Positions 55,402-63,004 of a stretch of DNA of 63,004 nt are shown piece by piece (position 1 is the stretch's first letter; every line of letters starts with the position of its first letter). The position numbers and the translations under genes are program-made. The stretch is from Chloroflexota bacterium (GTDB lineage: Bacteria; Chloroflexota; Limnocylindria; Limnocylindrales; CSP1-4): contig JANYJG010000224.1 of NCBI GenBank assembly GCA_025358515.1, forward strand, positions 1 to 63,004, in the 5' to 3' direction. The notes under the pieces were generated by a model that saw nothing but the letters and a program-made list of their open reading frames with translations, made no database searches and was not told where the DNA came from.

Positions 55402-56208
55402 ATGGCCACCAGCGTAGTCAAAGCCAGACTCGCCAATCGCGGGCCGCTGGATCTCTCGACACTCGATGAAGCGGCCTTGATGGGCTGCATCGATCATTCC
55501 CTGCTTCGCCCCGAGTTGACCCGAGCGGAGATCGAGGCGGGCGTGGACCTGGCTCTGGAGTGGCAGACCGCGACAGTGTGCTGCCGGCCCTCGGATCTCT
55601 CGGCGGTGGTCTCGAGGTTGCGCCGAAGCGCAGTGGGGGCAACGACGGTGGTTGGCTTCCCGCACGGCGCACACGTCGCCACCATCAAAGAGCGGGAGGC
55701 GCTGATAGCCGTGGATCAGGGAGCCGTGGAGTTGGATCTTGTCCTGAACATCGGTGCCCTTCGATCGGGCGATCTGGGCTTCGTGCGAGACGAACTTGCC
55801 GAGATCATCTACGTCGTTGCCCCGGTTCCGGTCAAGGTGATCCTCGAAACCGCCTATCTGACCCCGGAGCAGGTCGAGGCCGGCTGCAAGCTGGCTCTTG
55901 AGGCGCGGGCGGCATTTGTGAAGAACGGCACGGGCTACTCGCCGCGTGGCGCGGATCTGGACGAGATCGCGTTGATGCGACGCGTCGTCGGGGATCGCGT
56001 TGGAGTTAAGGCCGCCGGTGGCGTGCGAACGCTGGATCGGATGCTGGCCATGCTCGTGGCCGGCGCCAACAGGATTGGGGCGACGGCGACGGCTGGCATC
56101 GGCACCGAGTGGCGGGCGCGTGGACAGGAGGCGGTGGCGGCCGCGCTTGCGGCGAGCCCACCTTCGGGGGCCGCTGCAGGTGGCGCGCCCGCGAAGGCGG
56201 AAGAGTAG
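55402..56208 (+). CDS. deoC: Deoxyribose-phosphate aldolase
   Basis: DeoC splits 2-deoxyribose 5-phosphate to acetaldehyde and glyceraldehyde 3-phosphate. The 268-residue class I aldolase has CIDHSLLRPELT, the catalytic Asp112 (ELDLVLNIG), the Schiff-base Lys174 (AAFVKNGTGYSPRGA; the common motif is KTSTG) and Lys203 (VKAAGGVRT). The ATG is 13 nt after the RCC1-like gene. The C-terminus has an Ala/Gly/Pro tail. Confidence 0.93.
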   Translation: MATSVVKARLANRGPLDLSTLDEAALMGCIDHSLLRPELTRAEIEAGVDLALEWQTATVCCRPSDLSAVVSRLRRSAVGATTVVGFPHGAHVATIKEREALIAVDQGAVELDLVLNIGALRSGDLGFVRDELAEIIYVVAPVPVKVILETAYLTPEQVEAGCKLALEARAAFVKNGTGYSPRGADLDEIALMRRVVGDRVGVKAAGGVRTLDRMLAMLVAGANRIGATATAGIGTEWRARGQEAVAAALAASPPSGAAAGGAPAKAEE

Positions 56209-56250
56209 CTTCGCAGCGCGAGCTGGACGTGATTGGGGGCCATGCGCTCC

Positions 56251-56259
56251 TGGTATACT
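56251..56259 (+). promoter_or_regulatory. Extended -10 promoter before the purine operon
   Basis: TGGTATACT is an extended -10 (TGn plus TATACT). A TTGGGG at 56233 lies 15 nt upstream as a weak -35. Transcription should start near 56266, about 240 nt before purA, and would cover the structured leader and terminator. Confidence 0.6.
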
Positions 56260-56261
56260 TC

Positions 56262-56447
56262 CGGCTGCCCGGGCTCCAGAGGGTCCCGAGCGTCAGACCT
56301 TCATCGCCAAGGAGTGCATATTGCCCCAGGGAGGCGTGTCGTTCGCCCCGTGAGACGAACCCCCACCTTCGCTCCGCTAGGAGTCGCCGAAGCTCCAACG
56401 GAGGGGCAGTCTACCCAGGTCCCCGGCCAGTCGGCCGAGGACTTTTT
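56262..56447 (+). ncRNA. Structured leader or small RNA before purA
   Basis: Between the promoter at 56251 and the terminator ending at 56447 lie about 180 nt that fold back on themselves. The ends can pair (CCGGCTG and CCGGG near 56261-56273 with CCCGG and CAGTCGG near 56422-56434), which partly excludes the terminator. An inner 8-bp helix joins 56319-56326 with 56404-56411. A short frame, TTG at 56321 with AAGGAG 6 nt upstream, would encode MPQGGVSFAP and stop at 56353; its start is inside that inner helix. The region could be an attenuator or riboswitch for the pur genes, or a stand-alone RNA of 6S type. I cannot match a known family. Confidence 0.42.
56419..56447 (+). terminator. Intrinsic terminator upstream of purA
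   Basis: GTCC-CC-GGCC-AGTC-GGCC-GA-GGAC forms a two-part stem (56419-56442) followed by TTTTT (56443-56447) and AGTTT. It sits 58 nt before the purA start and after the promoter, so read-through or a second promoter is needed for purA expression. Confidence 0.7.
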
Positions 56448-56505
56448 AGTTTCCCGAGCATGCCGCGGTGACGGATGCCGGAACGACCGCCCAGGGGAGG
56501 ACTAG

Positions 56506-57855
56506 ATGCCCACCACCGTGATCGTCGGCCTTCAGTGGGGCGACGAAGGCAAGGGCAAGACCACGGACTTCCTCGCCGAGGACGTCACTGCGGTCGTTCG
56601 CTATCAGGGCGGCGACAATGCCGGCCACACGATCATGCTTGGCGAGGAGGTCTTCAAGCTCCACCTGGTGCCGTCGGGCGTGCTGTATCCGCATATCACG
56701 CCGATCATCGGCAACGGTGTCGTCGTAAACCCGGCCACGCTGATCGCCGAGCTGGACATGCTTGCCTCCCGCGGCCTAGAGGTCGATCGGGTGCGTGTTA
56801 GCAAGCACGCCCACGTGATCATGCCGTACCACATCGCTTTGGACGGGGCAATGGAAGCTCGCCTGGCGAGCGCGGCCGTGGGCACCACTCGCCGTGGCAT
56901 CGGGCCCGCATACGCAGACCGGGCCTGGCGCATCGGCATCCGCATGGAAGACCTGCTGGACGGCCCGGCGTTGCGCGGCAAGCTGGCTCGCATCCTGCCC
57001 GAGAAGAACGCGACCCTTCAGCGCCAGCACCGGGTCGAAGGCTTCGACCTGGACGAACTGGTGACCCTGGCGGCGGAATGGAGCCGGCGTCTGGAACACC
57101 ATCTGGCCGATACGACCCAGCTGGTCCAGGAACGCCTGGCTCGCGGCGAGCACCTCCTGTTCGAGGGCGCGCAAGGAACCCTGCTGGACCTGGACCATGG
57201 CAGCTATCCCTTCGTCACGTCCTCCAACCCGATCGCGGGCGGCGCGTGCACCGGCGGCGGCATCGGACCGCTCCAGGTGGACGAGGTCCTGGGCGTCATG
57301 AAGGCCTATGCCACACGCGTTGGGGCGGGCCCGTTCCCAACGGAACTCACCGAGGAAATCGGCGAGGGCATCATCGATCGAGGCCGCGAATTCGGGACCA
57401 CGACGGGTCGGCGTCGCCGGGTCGGCTGGTTCGACGCCGTGCCGTTGCGGTACGCCGTGGCGGTCAACAGCGTCAGCTCCATCATGCTCAACAAGATCGA
57501 CATCCTGTCCGGATTGGACGAGGTCCTGATCTGCACGGCCTATGAGGTCGATGGGCACAGAGTCGATTGGTGGCCGTCCGACGCGGACGTCCTGGCGCGA
57601 GCCAAGCCCGTATACGAACGTTTCCCGGGCTGGACGGAGCCGCTGCAGGATTGCCGTTCGATGTCCGATCTGCCCGATAACGCCCGCAAGTACGTGGATG
57701 CGGTGGAGCGCCTATCCGGCGCGACGATCGCCCTGGTTTCGGTGGGGCCTGAGCGTCATCAGACCATCGATCGAAAGCCGCGACCACTGCGCCCGCGGCC
57801 GGCGTCGGGGTTGGGGGCGTGGTCGGGGCCGGCGTTGGGGTCGGCCGGGCGATGA
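56506..57855 (+). CDS. purA: Adenylosuccinate synthetase
   Basis: PurA condenses IMP and aspartate with GTP, the first step to AMP. The 449-residue protein has GLQWGDEGKGKTTDF with catalytic Asp13, GGDNAGHT with His41, VGTTRRGIGPAYADR, FEGAQGTLLDLDHGSYPFVTSSNP and NKIDILSGLDEV. The family end (SVGPERHQTI) is followed by about 25 Pro/Gly/Arg-rich residues. GGGGAGG precedes the ATG. First gene of the pur operon, just after the terminator. Confidence 0.96.
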   Translation: MPTTVIVGLQWGDEGKGKTTDFLAEDVTAVVRYQGGDNAGHTIMLGEEVFKLHLVPSGVLYPHITPIIGNGVVVNPATLIAELDMLASRGLEVDRVRVSKHAHVIMPYHIALDGAMEARLASAAVGTTRRGIGPAYADRAWRIGIRMEDLLDGPALRGKLARILPEKNATLQRQHRVEGFDLDELVTLAAEWSRRLEHHLADTTQLVQERLARGEHLLFEGAQGTLLDLDHGSYPFVTSSNPIAGGACTGGGIGPLQVDEVLGVMKAYATRVGAGPFPTELTEEIGEGIIDRGREFGTTTGRRRRVGWFDAVPLRYAVAVNSVSSIMLNKIDILSGLDEVLICTAYEVDGHRVDWWPSDADVLARAKPVYERFPGWTEPLQDCRSMSDLPDNARKYVDAVERLSGATIALVSVGPERHQTIDRKPRPLRPRPASGLGAWSGPALGSAGR

Positions 57856-59300
57856 CCATGCAGGCGACGCCGAATTTGCAGACCTCCGGCGGAGGCCCGG
57901 CCCGCCTGCTCGTCCTGGGCGGCGGAGGCCGCGAACATGCCCTGGTTTGGAGCCTCACCCGTGAAGCGAGCGTCGAGGTAGTGCTGGTGGCACCGGGCAG
58001 CGACGCCATCGGCGACGAGCCCAAGGTCAGCTGCATGCCAGGCGTCTCGGCCATGGATCCGGCGGCTGTCCTAGCTCTGGCCACTACCGAAAACGTGGAC
58101 CTCGTGATCGTCGGTCCGGAAGCGCCGCTGGCGGCCGGTGTCGTCGATCCGCTCATAGACGCCGGAGTTCCCGTCTTCGGGCCGACGCGAGCCGCGGCGC
58201 GTATCGAGTCGAGCAAGGCCTACTGCCGGTCGGTCGCAGAAGCTGCCGGGGTCCGAGTCGCAAGGGGGATGGCGTTTTCCGTTGAATCGCTCGCCCTGGA
58301 TTTTGCCCGGGAGCTGTCGGCAGCTCGGGGTTCACGCGGCGTTGTCGTCAAGGCCGACGGTCTGATGGCCGGCAAAGGCGTAACCGTATGCGCTGACTTC
58401 GCCACGGCCGAGGACGCGATCCGGGGCCTATACGCCAAATCTGGCCCGCCCCGGGGCGGGCCGTCGATGCCCTTCGTGGTGGTCGAGGAGCGGCTGGTCG
58501 GAGCGGAGGCGAGTCTCATCGCCCTGTGCGATGACCACAGCGCCCTGGCGTTGCCACCGGCACGGGACCATAAGCGCCTCCGGGATGGCGACGCAGGACC
58601 AAACACGGGCGGCATGGGTGCCTACAGTCCGATCCCGGATCTGCCCGAGAGCCTGTGCGCCACGCTGATCGACATGATCCATTTGCCGGTCTTGGCCGAG
58701 CTCTCCCTTCGCGGCCACCCCTTCAGAGGCGCCCTGTACGCCGGCCTGATGCTGACTCCCGAGGGGCCGGTTCTGCTGGAGTTCAATGCCCGCTTTGGCG
58801 ATCCGGAGATTCAGGCGCTCCTGCCGCGTCTGGCGGTGCCGCTCAGCCCCCTCCTGCTTGGAGCCGCCCAGGGCGATCTCGCTGCAGCGGCCGCGGAACT
58901 TGGCGTGCAGGGCCGGATGCTCCCCACCACCGGGGACGCGGCGGTAGCGATTGTTCTAGCCGCGGCCAACTACCCCGAAACCCCGCGCAGAGGTGACGTT
59001 ATATCCGGACTGGACGAGGCGGCCCGCGCCGGCGGAACGATCTTTCACGCGGGAACGGTCCGCGGGTCGGACGGCGCTTATCGCACCGACGGCGGCCGCG
59101 TCCTATCTGTTGTGGGGTTGGGATCCACCATTGCCACGGCCCGAGCCTGCGCCGAGTCGGCCGCGGACTGCATAACCTGGGATGGCATGCAGCGCCGCCA
59201 CGACATTGCGGCCAGCGTCCCCGCCGCGGCCTCGGCCGGCGACTGGGATCGATTGGCCCAGGGTCCCGGCGGTCCCCAGATGTCCGGAGGCGCCTCGTGA
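57852..59300 (+). CDS. purD: Phosphoribosylamine--glycine ligase
   Basis: PurD makes GAR, the second step of purine synthesis. The 482-residue ATP-grasp protein has RLLVLGGGGREHALVWSL, VIVGPEAPLAAGVVDPL, SKAYCRSVAEAAGV, VVKADGLMAGKGVTVC, GPNTGGMGAYSPIPDL and LLEFNARFGDPEIQALLPRL. The ATG at 57852 overlaps the purA stop (ATGA); the upstream in-frame extension is Gly/Val-rich and not conserved. The last 35 residues are extra. Confidence 0.95.
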   Translation: MTMQATPNLQTSGGGPARLLVLGGGGREHALVWSLTREASVEVVLVAPGSDAIGDEPKVSCMPGVSAMDPAAVLALATTENVDLVIVGPEAPLAAGVVDPLIDAGVPVFGPTRAAARIESSKAYCRSVAEAAGVRVARGMAFSVESLALDFARELSAARGSRGVVVKADGLMAGKGVTVCADFATAEDAIRGLYAKSGPPRGGPSMPFVVVEERLVGAEASLIALCDDHSALALPPARDHKRLRDGDAGPNTGGMGAYSPIPDLPESLCATLIDMIHLPVLAELSLRGHPFRGALYAGLMLTPEGPVLLEFNARFGDPEIQALLPRLAVPLSPLLLGAAQGDLAAAAAELGVQGRMLPTTGDAAVAIVLAAANYPETPRRGDVISGLDEAARAGGTIFHAGTVRGSDGAYRTDGGRVLSVVGLGSTIATARACAESAADCITWDGMQRRHDIAASVPAAASAGDWDRLAQGPGGPQMSGGAS

Positions 59301-60637
59301 TTCCGCGGTACACGCTCCCCGAAATGGGCGCGCTCTGGACCGACCAGGCCCGCTTCGAGCTCATGTTGCGTGTCGAGATAGCCGTGTCGCGGGCGGAAGC
59401 TTCGCGCGGCATGGTTCCGGCCGAGGCTCTGCGGGCGATAGAGAGCCGGGCCCGCATCGACGTCGAGCGCATCGCAGAGATCGAGAAGACCACCGACCAC
59501 GACGTCATCGCCTTCGTAAGCCAGGTCGCGGAAACGGTCGGCGAGGAAGGCCGCTACCTGCACCTGGGGCTGACCAGCAGCGACGTCATCGACACCGCGC
59601 TGGGGCTCCAACTCCAGGCCGCCGGAGTGCGCCTCGTGGCCGACTGCGACGCGCTGATCGAAGTTCTGGTGGCACGCGCCCGGGCCGAAGCCGGGACGGT
59701 GATGATGGGCCGGACTCACTCCGTGCACGCCGAACCGACTACGCTCGGCATGAAGATCGCCGGCTGGGCCTTCGAGATCGCCCGCGACCGAGTCAGACTC
59801 GCCGCCGCGGTGGACGACTCGGCCACCGGCAAGATCTCCGGTCCCGTGGGCACGTACAGCCACCTCGAGCCGGATCTCGAGGAAGAGGTTTTGGCCGACC
59901 TCGGCCTGCACCGGGACCCGATCTCCACCCAGATCGTTCAGCGCGATCGCCACGCGGCGCTGCTGGCCGCCATTGCGATCACGGGCGGCAGCCTGGAGCG
60001 GATCGCCACGGAGATTCGCAACCTCCAGCACACCGAGATCGGCGAGTTGATGGAGCCCTTCCGCGCCGGCCAGAAGGGAAGCTCCGCCATGCCCCACAAG
60101 CGCAACCCGATCCTGTCTGAGCGCATTGCGGGCATGGCCCGTCTGTTGCGCGGCTACTCGATGGCGGCCATGGAGAACCAGCCGCTCTGGCACGAGCGCG
60201 ACATCAGCCACTCCAGTGCCGAGCGGGTTCTGCTGCCCGACGCCACGATCCTGCTCGACTACATGCTGGTCAAGACGCGCGGTCTGATCGAGCATCTGGT
60301 CGTTCGGCCGGATCGGATGCGCGAGAACATCGAGCGCGGTCTGGGCCTGCATTGCAGCAGCCGAGTCCTGCTGGCCCTGGTCGAGGAGGCCGGTCTATCG
60401 CGCGAGGAGGCGTACGCTGTCGTCCAGCGCAACGCGCTGCGCGCCGCCGACGAACGCCGCCAGCTGCGTGACCTGCTCAACGCCGACCCCGACGTCGCCG
60501 CTCACCTCTCGGACGAAGCCCTTGCCGCCTGTTTCGACGAGAGCCACTTCCTGCGTAACGTGACTACCGCACTCGCCCGATTAGACCAGCTGGTACCAGC
60601 TGGAATGGAGGCCGCCAATGACAGCTCAGGCCACTAA
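59297..60637 (+). CDS. purB: Adenylosuccinate lyase
   Basis: PurB cleaves SAICAR and adenylosuccinate, releasing fumarate. The 446-residue protein has TTDHDVIAFV, HLGLTSSDVIDTALGLQL, the catalytic-His region GRTHSVHAEPTTLG, the fumarase-type signature GSSAMPHKRNP and WHERDISHSSAERVLLPD. The GTG start overlaps purD (GTGA). Its last 20 bases overlap purC in another frame. Confidence 0.96.
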   Translation: MIPRYTLPEMGALWTDQARFELMLRVEIAVSRAEASRGMVPAEALRAIESRARIDVERIAEIEKTTDHDVIAFVSQVAETVGEEGRYLHLGLTSSDVIDTALGLQLQAAGVRLVADCDALIEVLVARARAEAGTVMMGRTHSVHAEPTTLGMKIAGWAFEIARDRVRLAAAVDDSATGKISGPVGTYSHLEPDLEEEVLADLGLHRDPISTQIVQRDRHAALLAAIAITGGSLERIATEIRNLQHTEIGELMEPFRAGQKGSSAMPHKRNPILSERIAGMARLLRGYSMAAMENQPLWHERDISHSSAERVLLPDATILLDYMLVKTRGLIEHLVVRPDRMRENIERGLGLHCSSRVLLALVEEAGLSREEAYAVVQRNALRAADERRQLRDLLNADPDVAAHLSDEALAACFDESHFLRNVTTALARLDQLVPAGMEAANDSSGH

Positions 60638-61577
60638 CCCCGGCGATCCTCGAACTGCCGGCCACACCCTCGCCGGCGCGGGCGGCTTCGTCCGATCCGG
60701 TAAGGTTCGCGACCTCTTCGAGGTAGGGGACCGGCTGCTGCTGGTCGCAAGTGATCGCCTGTCCGCCTTTGACGTCGTCCTGCCCACGCCGATCCCGGAC
60801 AAAGGACGCGTTCTGACCGGCATCTCGCGCTTCTGGTTCGATCGAACGTCGGACATCCTCCCGAACCACCTGCTCGGCACCAGCCCCGATGACCTGCCGG
60901 CCGGCTTCACAGACGATGCGGGCAAGAGCGAGTTGCGCGGCCGGATGATGCTGTGCCGCCGAGCCAGGGTGCTGCCGGTCGAGGTCATCGTTCGCGGCTA
61001 TGTCGCCGGCTCTGGCTGGAAGGACTACCGCCGGACCGGCGCAATCTGCGGCACCAAGCTGCCCGACGGGTTGCGGGAAAGCGATCGCCTGCCGGAGCCA
61101 ATCTTCACGCCGTCGACCAAGGCAGAGGTTGGGCATGACGAGAACATCGGCTTCGATGCCATGGTGGACCTGGTCGGCGCGGACCTGTCCGAGCGAGTTC
61201 GCGACCTGGCCCTGGCCCTGTATCGCCGCGGCGCCGAGATCGCCCAGCGAGCCGGCATACTGCTGGCCGACACCAAGTTCGAGCTTGGCACGGCCCTGGA
61301 CACGGGCGAGTTGATGTTGATCGACGAGATTCTCACGCCCGATTCCAGCCGTTTCTGGGACGCCGCTGTTTATGAGCCGGGACGGGCCCAGGCGAGCTTC
61401 GACAAGCAATTCGTCCGCGACTGGCTCGAAGCCGGATCGTGGGACAAGACCTACCCGGGTCCGGAACTGCCGGCCGAAATCGTGGCCGGCACCCGCGCGC
61501 GCTATGCGGCGGCGTTCGAACGCATCACCGGGGCCAGTTTCGAGCGCTATCTGAAGGAGGACGTGGTTGCCCCATGA
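60618..61577 (+). CDS. purC: SAICAR synthetase
   Basis: PurC joins CAIR and aspartate. The 319-residue protein has GKVRDLFEVGDRLLLVASDRLSAFDVVLP, PVEVIVRGYVAGSGWKDY, FTPSTKAEVGHDENIGF, LADTKFELG and LIDEILTPDSSRFW. It is the longer, PurC type found in yeast and several bacteria. The ATG at 60618 lies inside the purB end with GGAGG-like purines nearby; ATGA overlap with purS. Confidence 0.95.
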   Translation: MTAQATNPGDPRTAGHTLAGAGGFVRSGKVRDLFEVGDRLLLVASDRLSAFDVVLPTPIPDKGRVLTGISRFWFDRTSDILPNHLLGTSPDDLPAGFTDDAGKSELRGRMMLCRRARVLPVEVIVRGYVAGSGWKDYRRTGAICGTKLPDGLRESDRLPEPIFTPSTKAEVGHDENIGFDAMVDLVGADLSERVRDLALALYRRGAEIAQRAGILLADTKFELGTALDTGELMLIDEILTPDSSRFWDAAVYEPGRAQASFDKQFVRDWLEAGSWDKTYPGPELPAEIVAGTRARYAAAFERITGASFERYLKEDVVAP

Positions 61578-61864
61578 GTGAGTTCCGATTCGCCGTCAAT
61601 GTGCTGCCCAAAGCCGGCATCCTGGACCCCCAGGGTCGAGCCGTGGAGCAAAGCCTGCCCCACCTCAACGTCACCACGGTCTCGCGGGTGCGAGTCGGCC
61701 GGCGGGTCGAGTTGACCGTCAGCGCGGACACACAGGACGCGGCCCTGGCCGTGGTCGGCGGGCTCGCCAGGGAGTTGCTCAGCAACCCGCTCATCGAGGC
61801 CTACAGCATCGAGTTGCTGGAGGGAATCTCCTCCGCCGTTTCGGCCACGGCAACGCAGCCGTGA
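61574..61864 (+). CDS. purS: FGAM synthase subunit PurS
   Basis: PurS is the small structural subunit of the three-part FGAM synthase PurS-PurQ-PurL. The 96-residue protein has the family pattern FAVNVLPKAGILDPQGRAVEQSLPHL, VSRVRVGRRVELTVS and ELLSNPLIEAYSIELLEG. It overlaps purC (ATGA) and purQ (GTGA). Confidence 0.92.
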   Translation: MSEFRFAVNVLPKAGILDPQGRAVEQSLPHLNVTTVSRVRVGRRVELTVSADTQDAALAVVGGLARELLSNPLIEAYSIELLEGISSAVSATATQP

Positions 61865-62601
61865 GGGTGGGAGTCGTCGTCTTCCCGGGCTCGAATTCGG
61901 ACGTGGATGCGCTCAACGCGCTGGCTGTGGCCGGAGTCGAGCCGGTGTCGCTGTGGCACGAGTCGCCGGACCTGCAGGGCGTTTCCGCGGTGATCCTGCC
62001 GGGCGGCTTCGCGTATGGCGATTACCTGCGGGCGGGCGTCATAGCTCGCTTCTCGCCGGTCATGCGGGGCGTCTCCGCGTTCGCGGCTCAGGGCGGACAC
62101 GTTCTGGGCATCTGCAATGGCTTCCAGGTCCTGGCCGAGGCCGGCCTGGTTCCGGGCGCGCTGCTGCGCAATCGCTCGCTCCGGTTCGCCAGCAAAATCG
62201 TGGCCATCAAGCCGCAGCGTCTGGACTCACCCTTCACCCGAGCCGCCAGCGGCCAGCCGTTGCACATTCCAATCGCCCACGGTGAGGGCTGCTACTACGC
62301 CGATGAGGCGACGCTGGACGAGCTCGAGCGCACCGGCCAGGTGCTGTTCCGCTACGTCCACGAAGACGGCTCGCCGGCCCTGGATCCCGACGATCCGGCC
62401 AACCCGAACGGCTCGCTGCGCGGCATCGCCGGTGTCTGCAACACCGCCGGGAACGTGGCCGGGCTGATGCCGCATCCGGAGCGGATGTCCGAATCGATCC
62501 TGGGTACCGACGATGGGATGCAGCTGATCCGCTCGCTCGTTCTGAGCGCCGCGGAACGAGACGCGGCTTACGGGCCCGCAAGCGTTGGAGGGACCCGATG
62601 A
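61861..62601 (+). CDS. purQ: FGAM synthase glutaminase subunit PurQ
   Basis: PurQ supplies ammonia from glutamine to PurL. The 246-residue class I amidotransferase has [31 protein letters not shown], the nucleophile Cys in [19 protein letters not shown], and the His-Glu pair in [11 protein letters not shown]. The GTG overlaps the purS stop and the TGA overlaps the purL ATG. Confidence 0.95.
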   Translation: MRVGVVVFPGSNSDVDALNALAVAGVEPVSLWHESPDLQGVSAVILPGGFAYGDYLRAGVIARFSPVMRGVSAFAAQGGHVLGICNGFQVLAEAGLVPGALLRNRSLRFASKIVAIKPQRLDSPFTRAASGQPLHIPIAHGEGCYYADEATLDELERTGQVLFRYVHEDGSPALDPDDPANPNGSLRGIAGVCNTAGNVAGLMPHPERMSESILGTDDGMQLIRSLVLSAAERDAAYGPASVGGTR

Positions 62602-63004
62602 ACGAGGAGCCTTTGCACCGCCAACTGGGCGTTACCGACGAGGAGCTGGAAGCGATCCGCGGCAAGCTCGGACGCGACCCCAACCACACCGAGCTGGCCA
62701 TGTTCAGCGTGATGTGGAGCGAGCACTGCTCGTACAAGAGCTCCAAACCGCTCCTCAAGACGCTGCCGATCCGCGGCAACGGCATGTTGGCCGGCCCGGG
62801 CGACAACGCCGGGGTGGTCCGCATCGGTGATGGGCTGGCCGTCGCGTTCAAGATTGAGAGCCACAACCACCCGTCCGCGGTGGAGCCGTACCAGGGCGCC
62901 GCGACGGGCGTAGGCGGCATCCTCCGCGACATCTTCACTATGGGCGCCCGACCGATCGCGGTCCTCGACGCGCTGCGCTTCGGCGATCCGACCGACCCGC
63001 ACAC
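62598..63004 (+). CDS. purL: FGAM synthase large subunit PurL (3' partial)
   Basis: The frame starts with the ATG overlapping the purQ stop (ATGA) and is open to the window end, giving 135 residues. They match the N-terminus of small-type Pur[60 protein letters not shown] and [17 protein letters not shown]. PurL uses ATP and ammonia to convert FGAR to FGAM. The rest lies outside the window. Confidence 0.95.
   Translation, partial: MNEEPLHRQLGVTDEELEAIRGKLGRDPNHTELAMFSVMWSEHCSYKSSKPLLKTLPIRGNGMLAGPGDNAGVVRIGDGLAVAFKIESHNHPSAVEPYQGAATGVGGILRDIFTMGARPIAVLDALRFGDPTDPH

Overview
This window looks like chromosomal DNA from a high-GC, probably non-sporulating bacterium, most likely a member of the Chloroflexota (my best guess is the Limnocylindria/Ellin6529 side of the phylum). 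The clues are secreted proteins built as signal peptide or membrane segment plus Thr/Pro/Ser-rich linker, the LysM protein with a cysteine-rich N-terminus at the left edge, a dcw cluster with the Sbp (DUF1290) gene between ftsQ and ftsA, a two-gene GcvP, and two F420/NADP-type Rossmann proteins. The placement is inference; no rRNA or marker tree was available. Genes are tightly packed, mostly on the + strand, with many 4-base ATGA/GTGA stop-start overlaps. I see no phage, insertion sequence or CRISPR array.

Layout. 1-1.9 kb: the end of a LysM membrane protein, a hemerythrin-like protein that has lost most iron ligands, and a small minus-strand ORF. 1.9-20.7 kb: a division and cell wall (dcw) cluster, mraZ-rsmH-(65-aa ORF)-ftsL-ftsI-murF-mraY-murD-ftsW-murG-murB-ddl-ftsQ-sbp-ftsA-yjbQ-ftsZ-yggS-yggU. 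It is preceded by a promoter with a phased array of MraZ-type boxes, and murE and murC are absent. ftsZ has its own upstream region with a perfect Gram-positive-type LexA dyad. 20.8-22.3 kb: tRNA-Val, ung and an F420-dependent NADP reductase-like gene. 22.5-27.1 kb: methylglyoxal synthase and an aryl-pyruvate oxidation set (iorA-iorB-paaK-like-ACT). 27.2-31.2 kb (minus): aconitase and a membrane protein of unknown function. 31.5-37.9 kb: DUF2520 Rossmann protein, Nudix hydrolase and the glycine cleavage genes gcvT-gcvH-gcvPA-gcvPB.

38.2-50.6 kb: two consecutive complete oligopeptide/dipeptide ABC transporter cassettes (binding lipoprotein, two permeases, two ATPases). The first is visibly lower in GC in its binding-protein and permease genes. 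Each binding-protein gene is followed by strong hairpins that could set binding protein above permease. 50.6-53.4 kb: a two-gene glutamine-dependent NAD synthetase and rsmI. 53.6-56.2 kb: ssb on the minus strand, a lipoprotein carrying an RCC1-like propeller, and deoC. 56.2-63.0 kb: a purine operon, purA-purD-purB-purC-purS-purQ-purL (purL cut by the window end). It is preceded by an extended -10 promoter, about 180 nt of structured leader and an intrinsic terminator placed before purA.

The strongest candidates for new biology are the purA leader/attenuator or small RNA, the LexA-like operator before ftsZ, the translationally coupled 65-aa ORF inside dcw, the FtsQ with a disordered insertion in its beta domain, and the recurrent 12-21 bp tandem duplications at gene boundaries.
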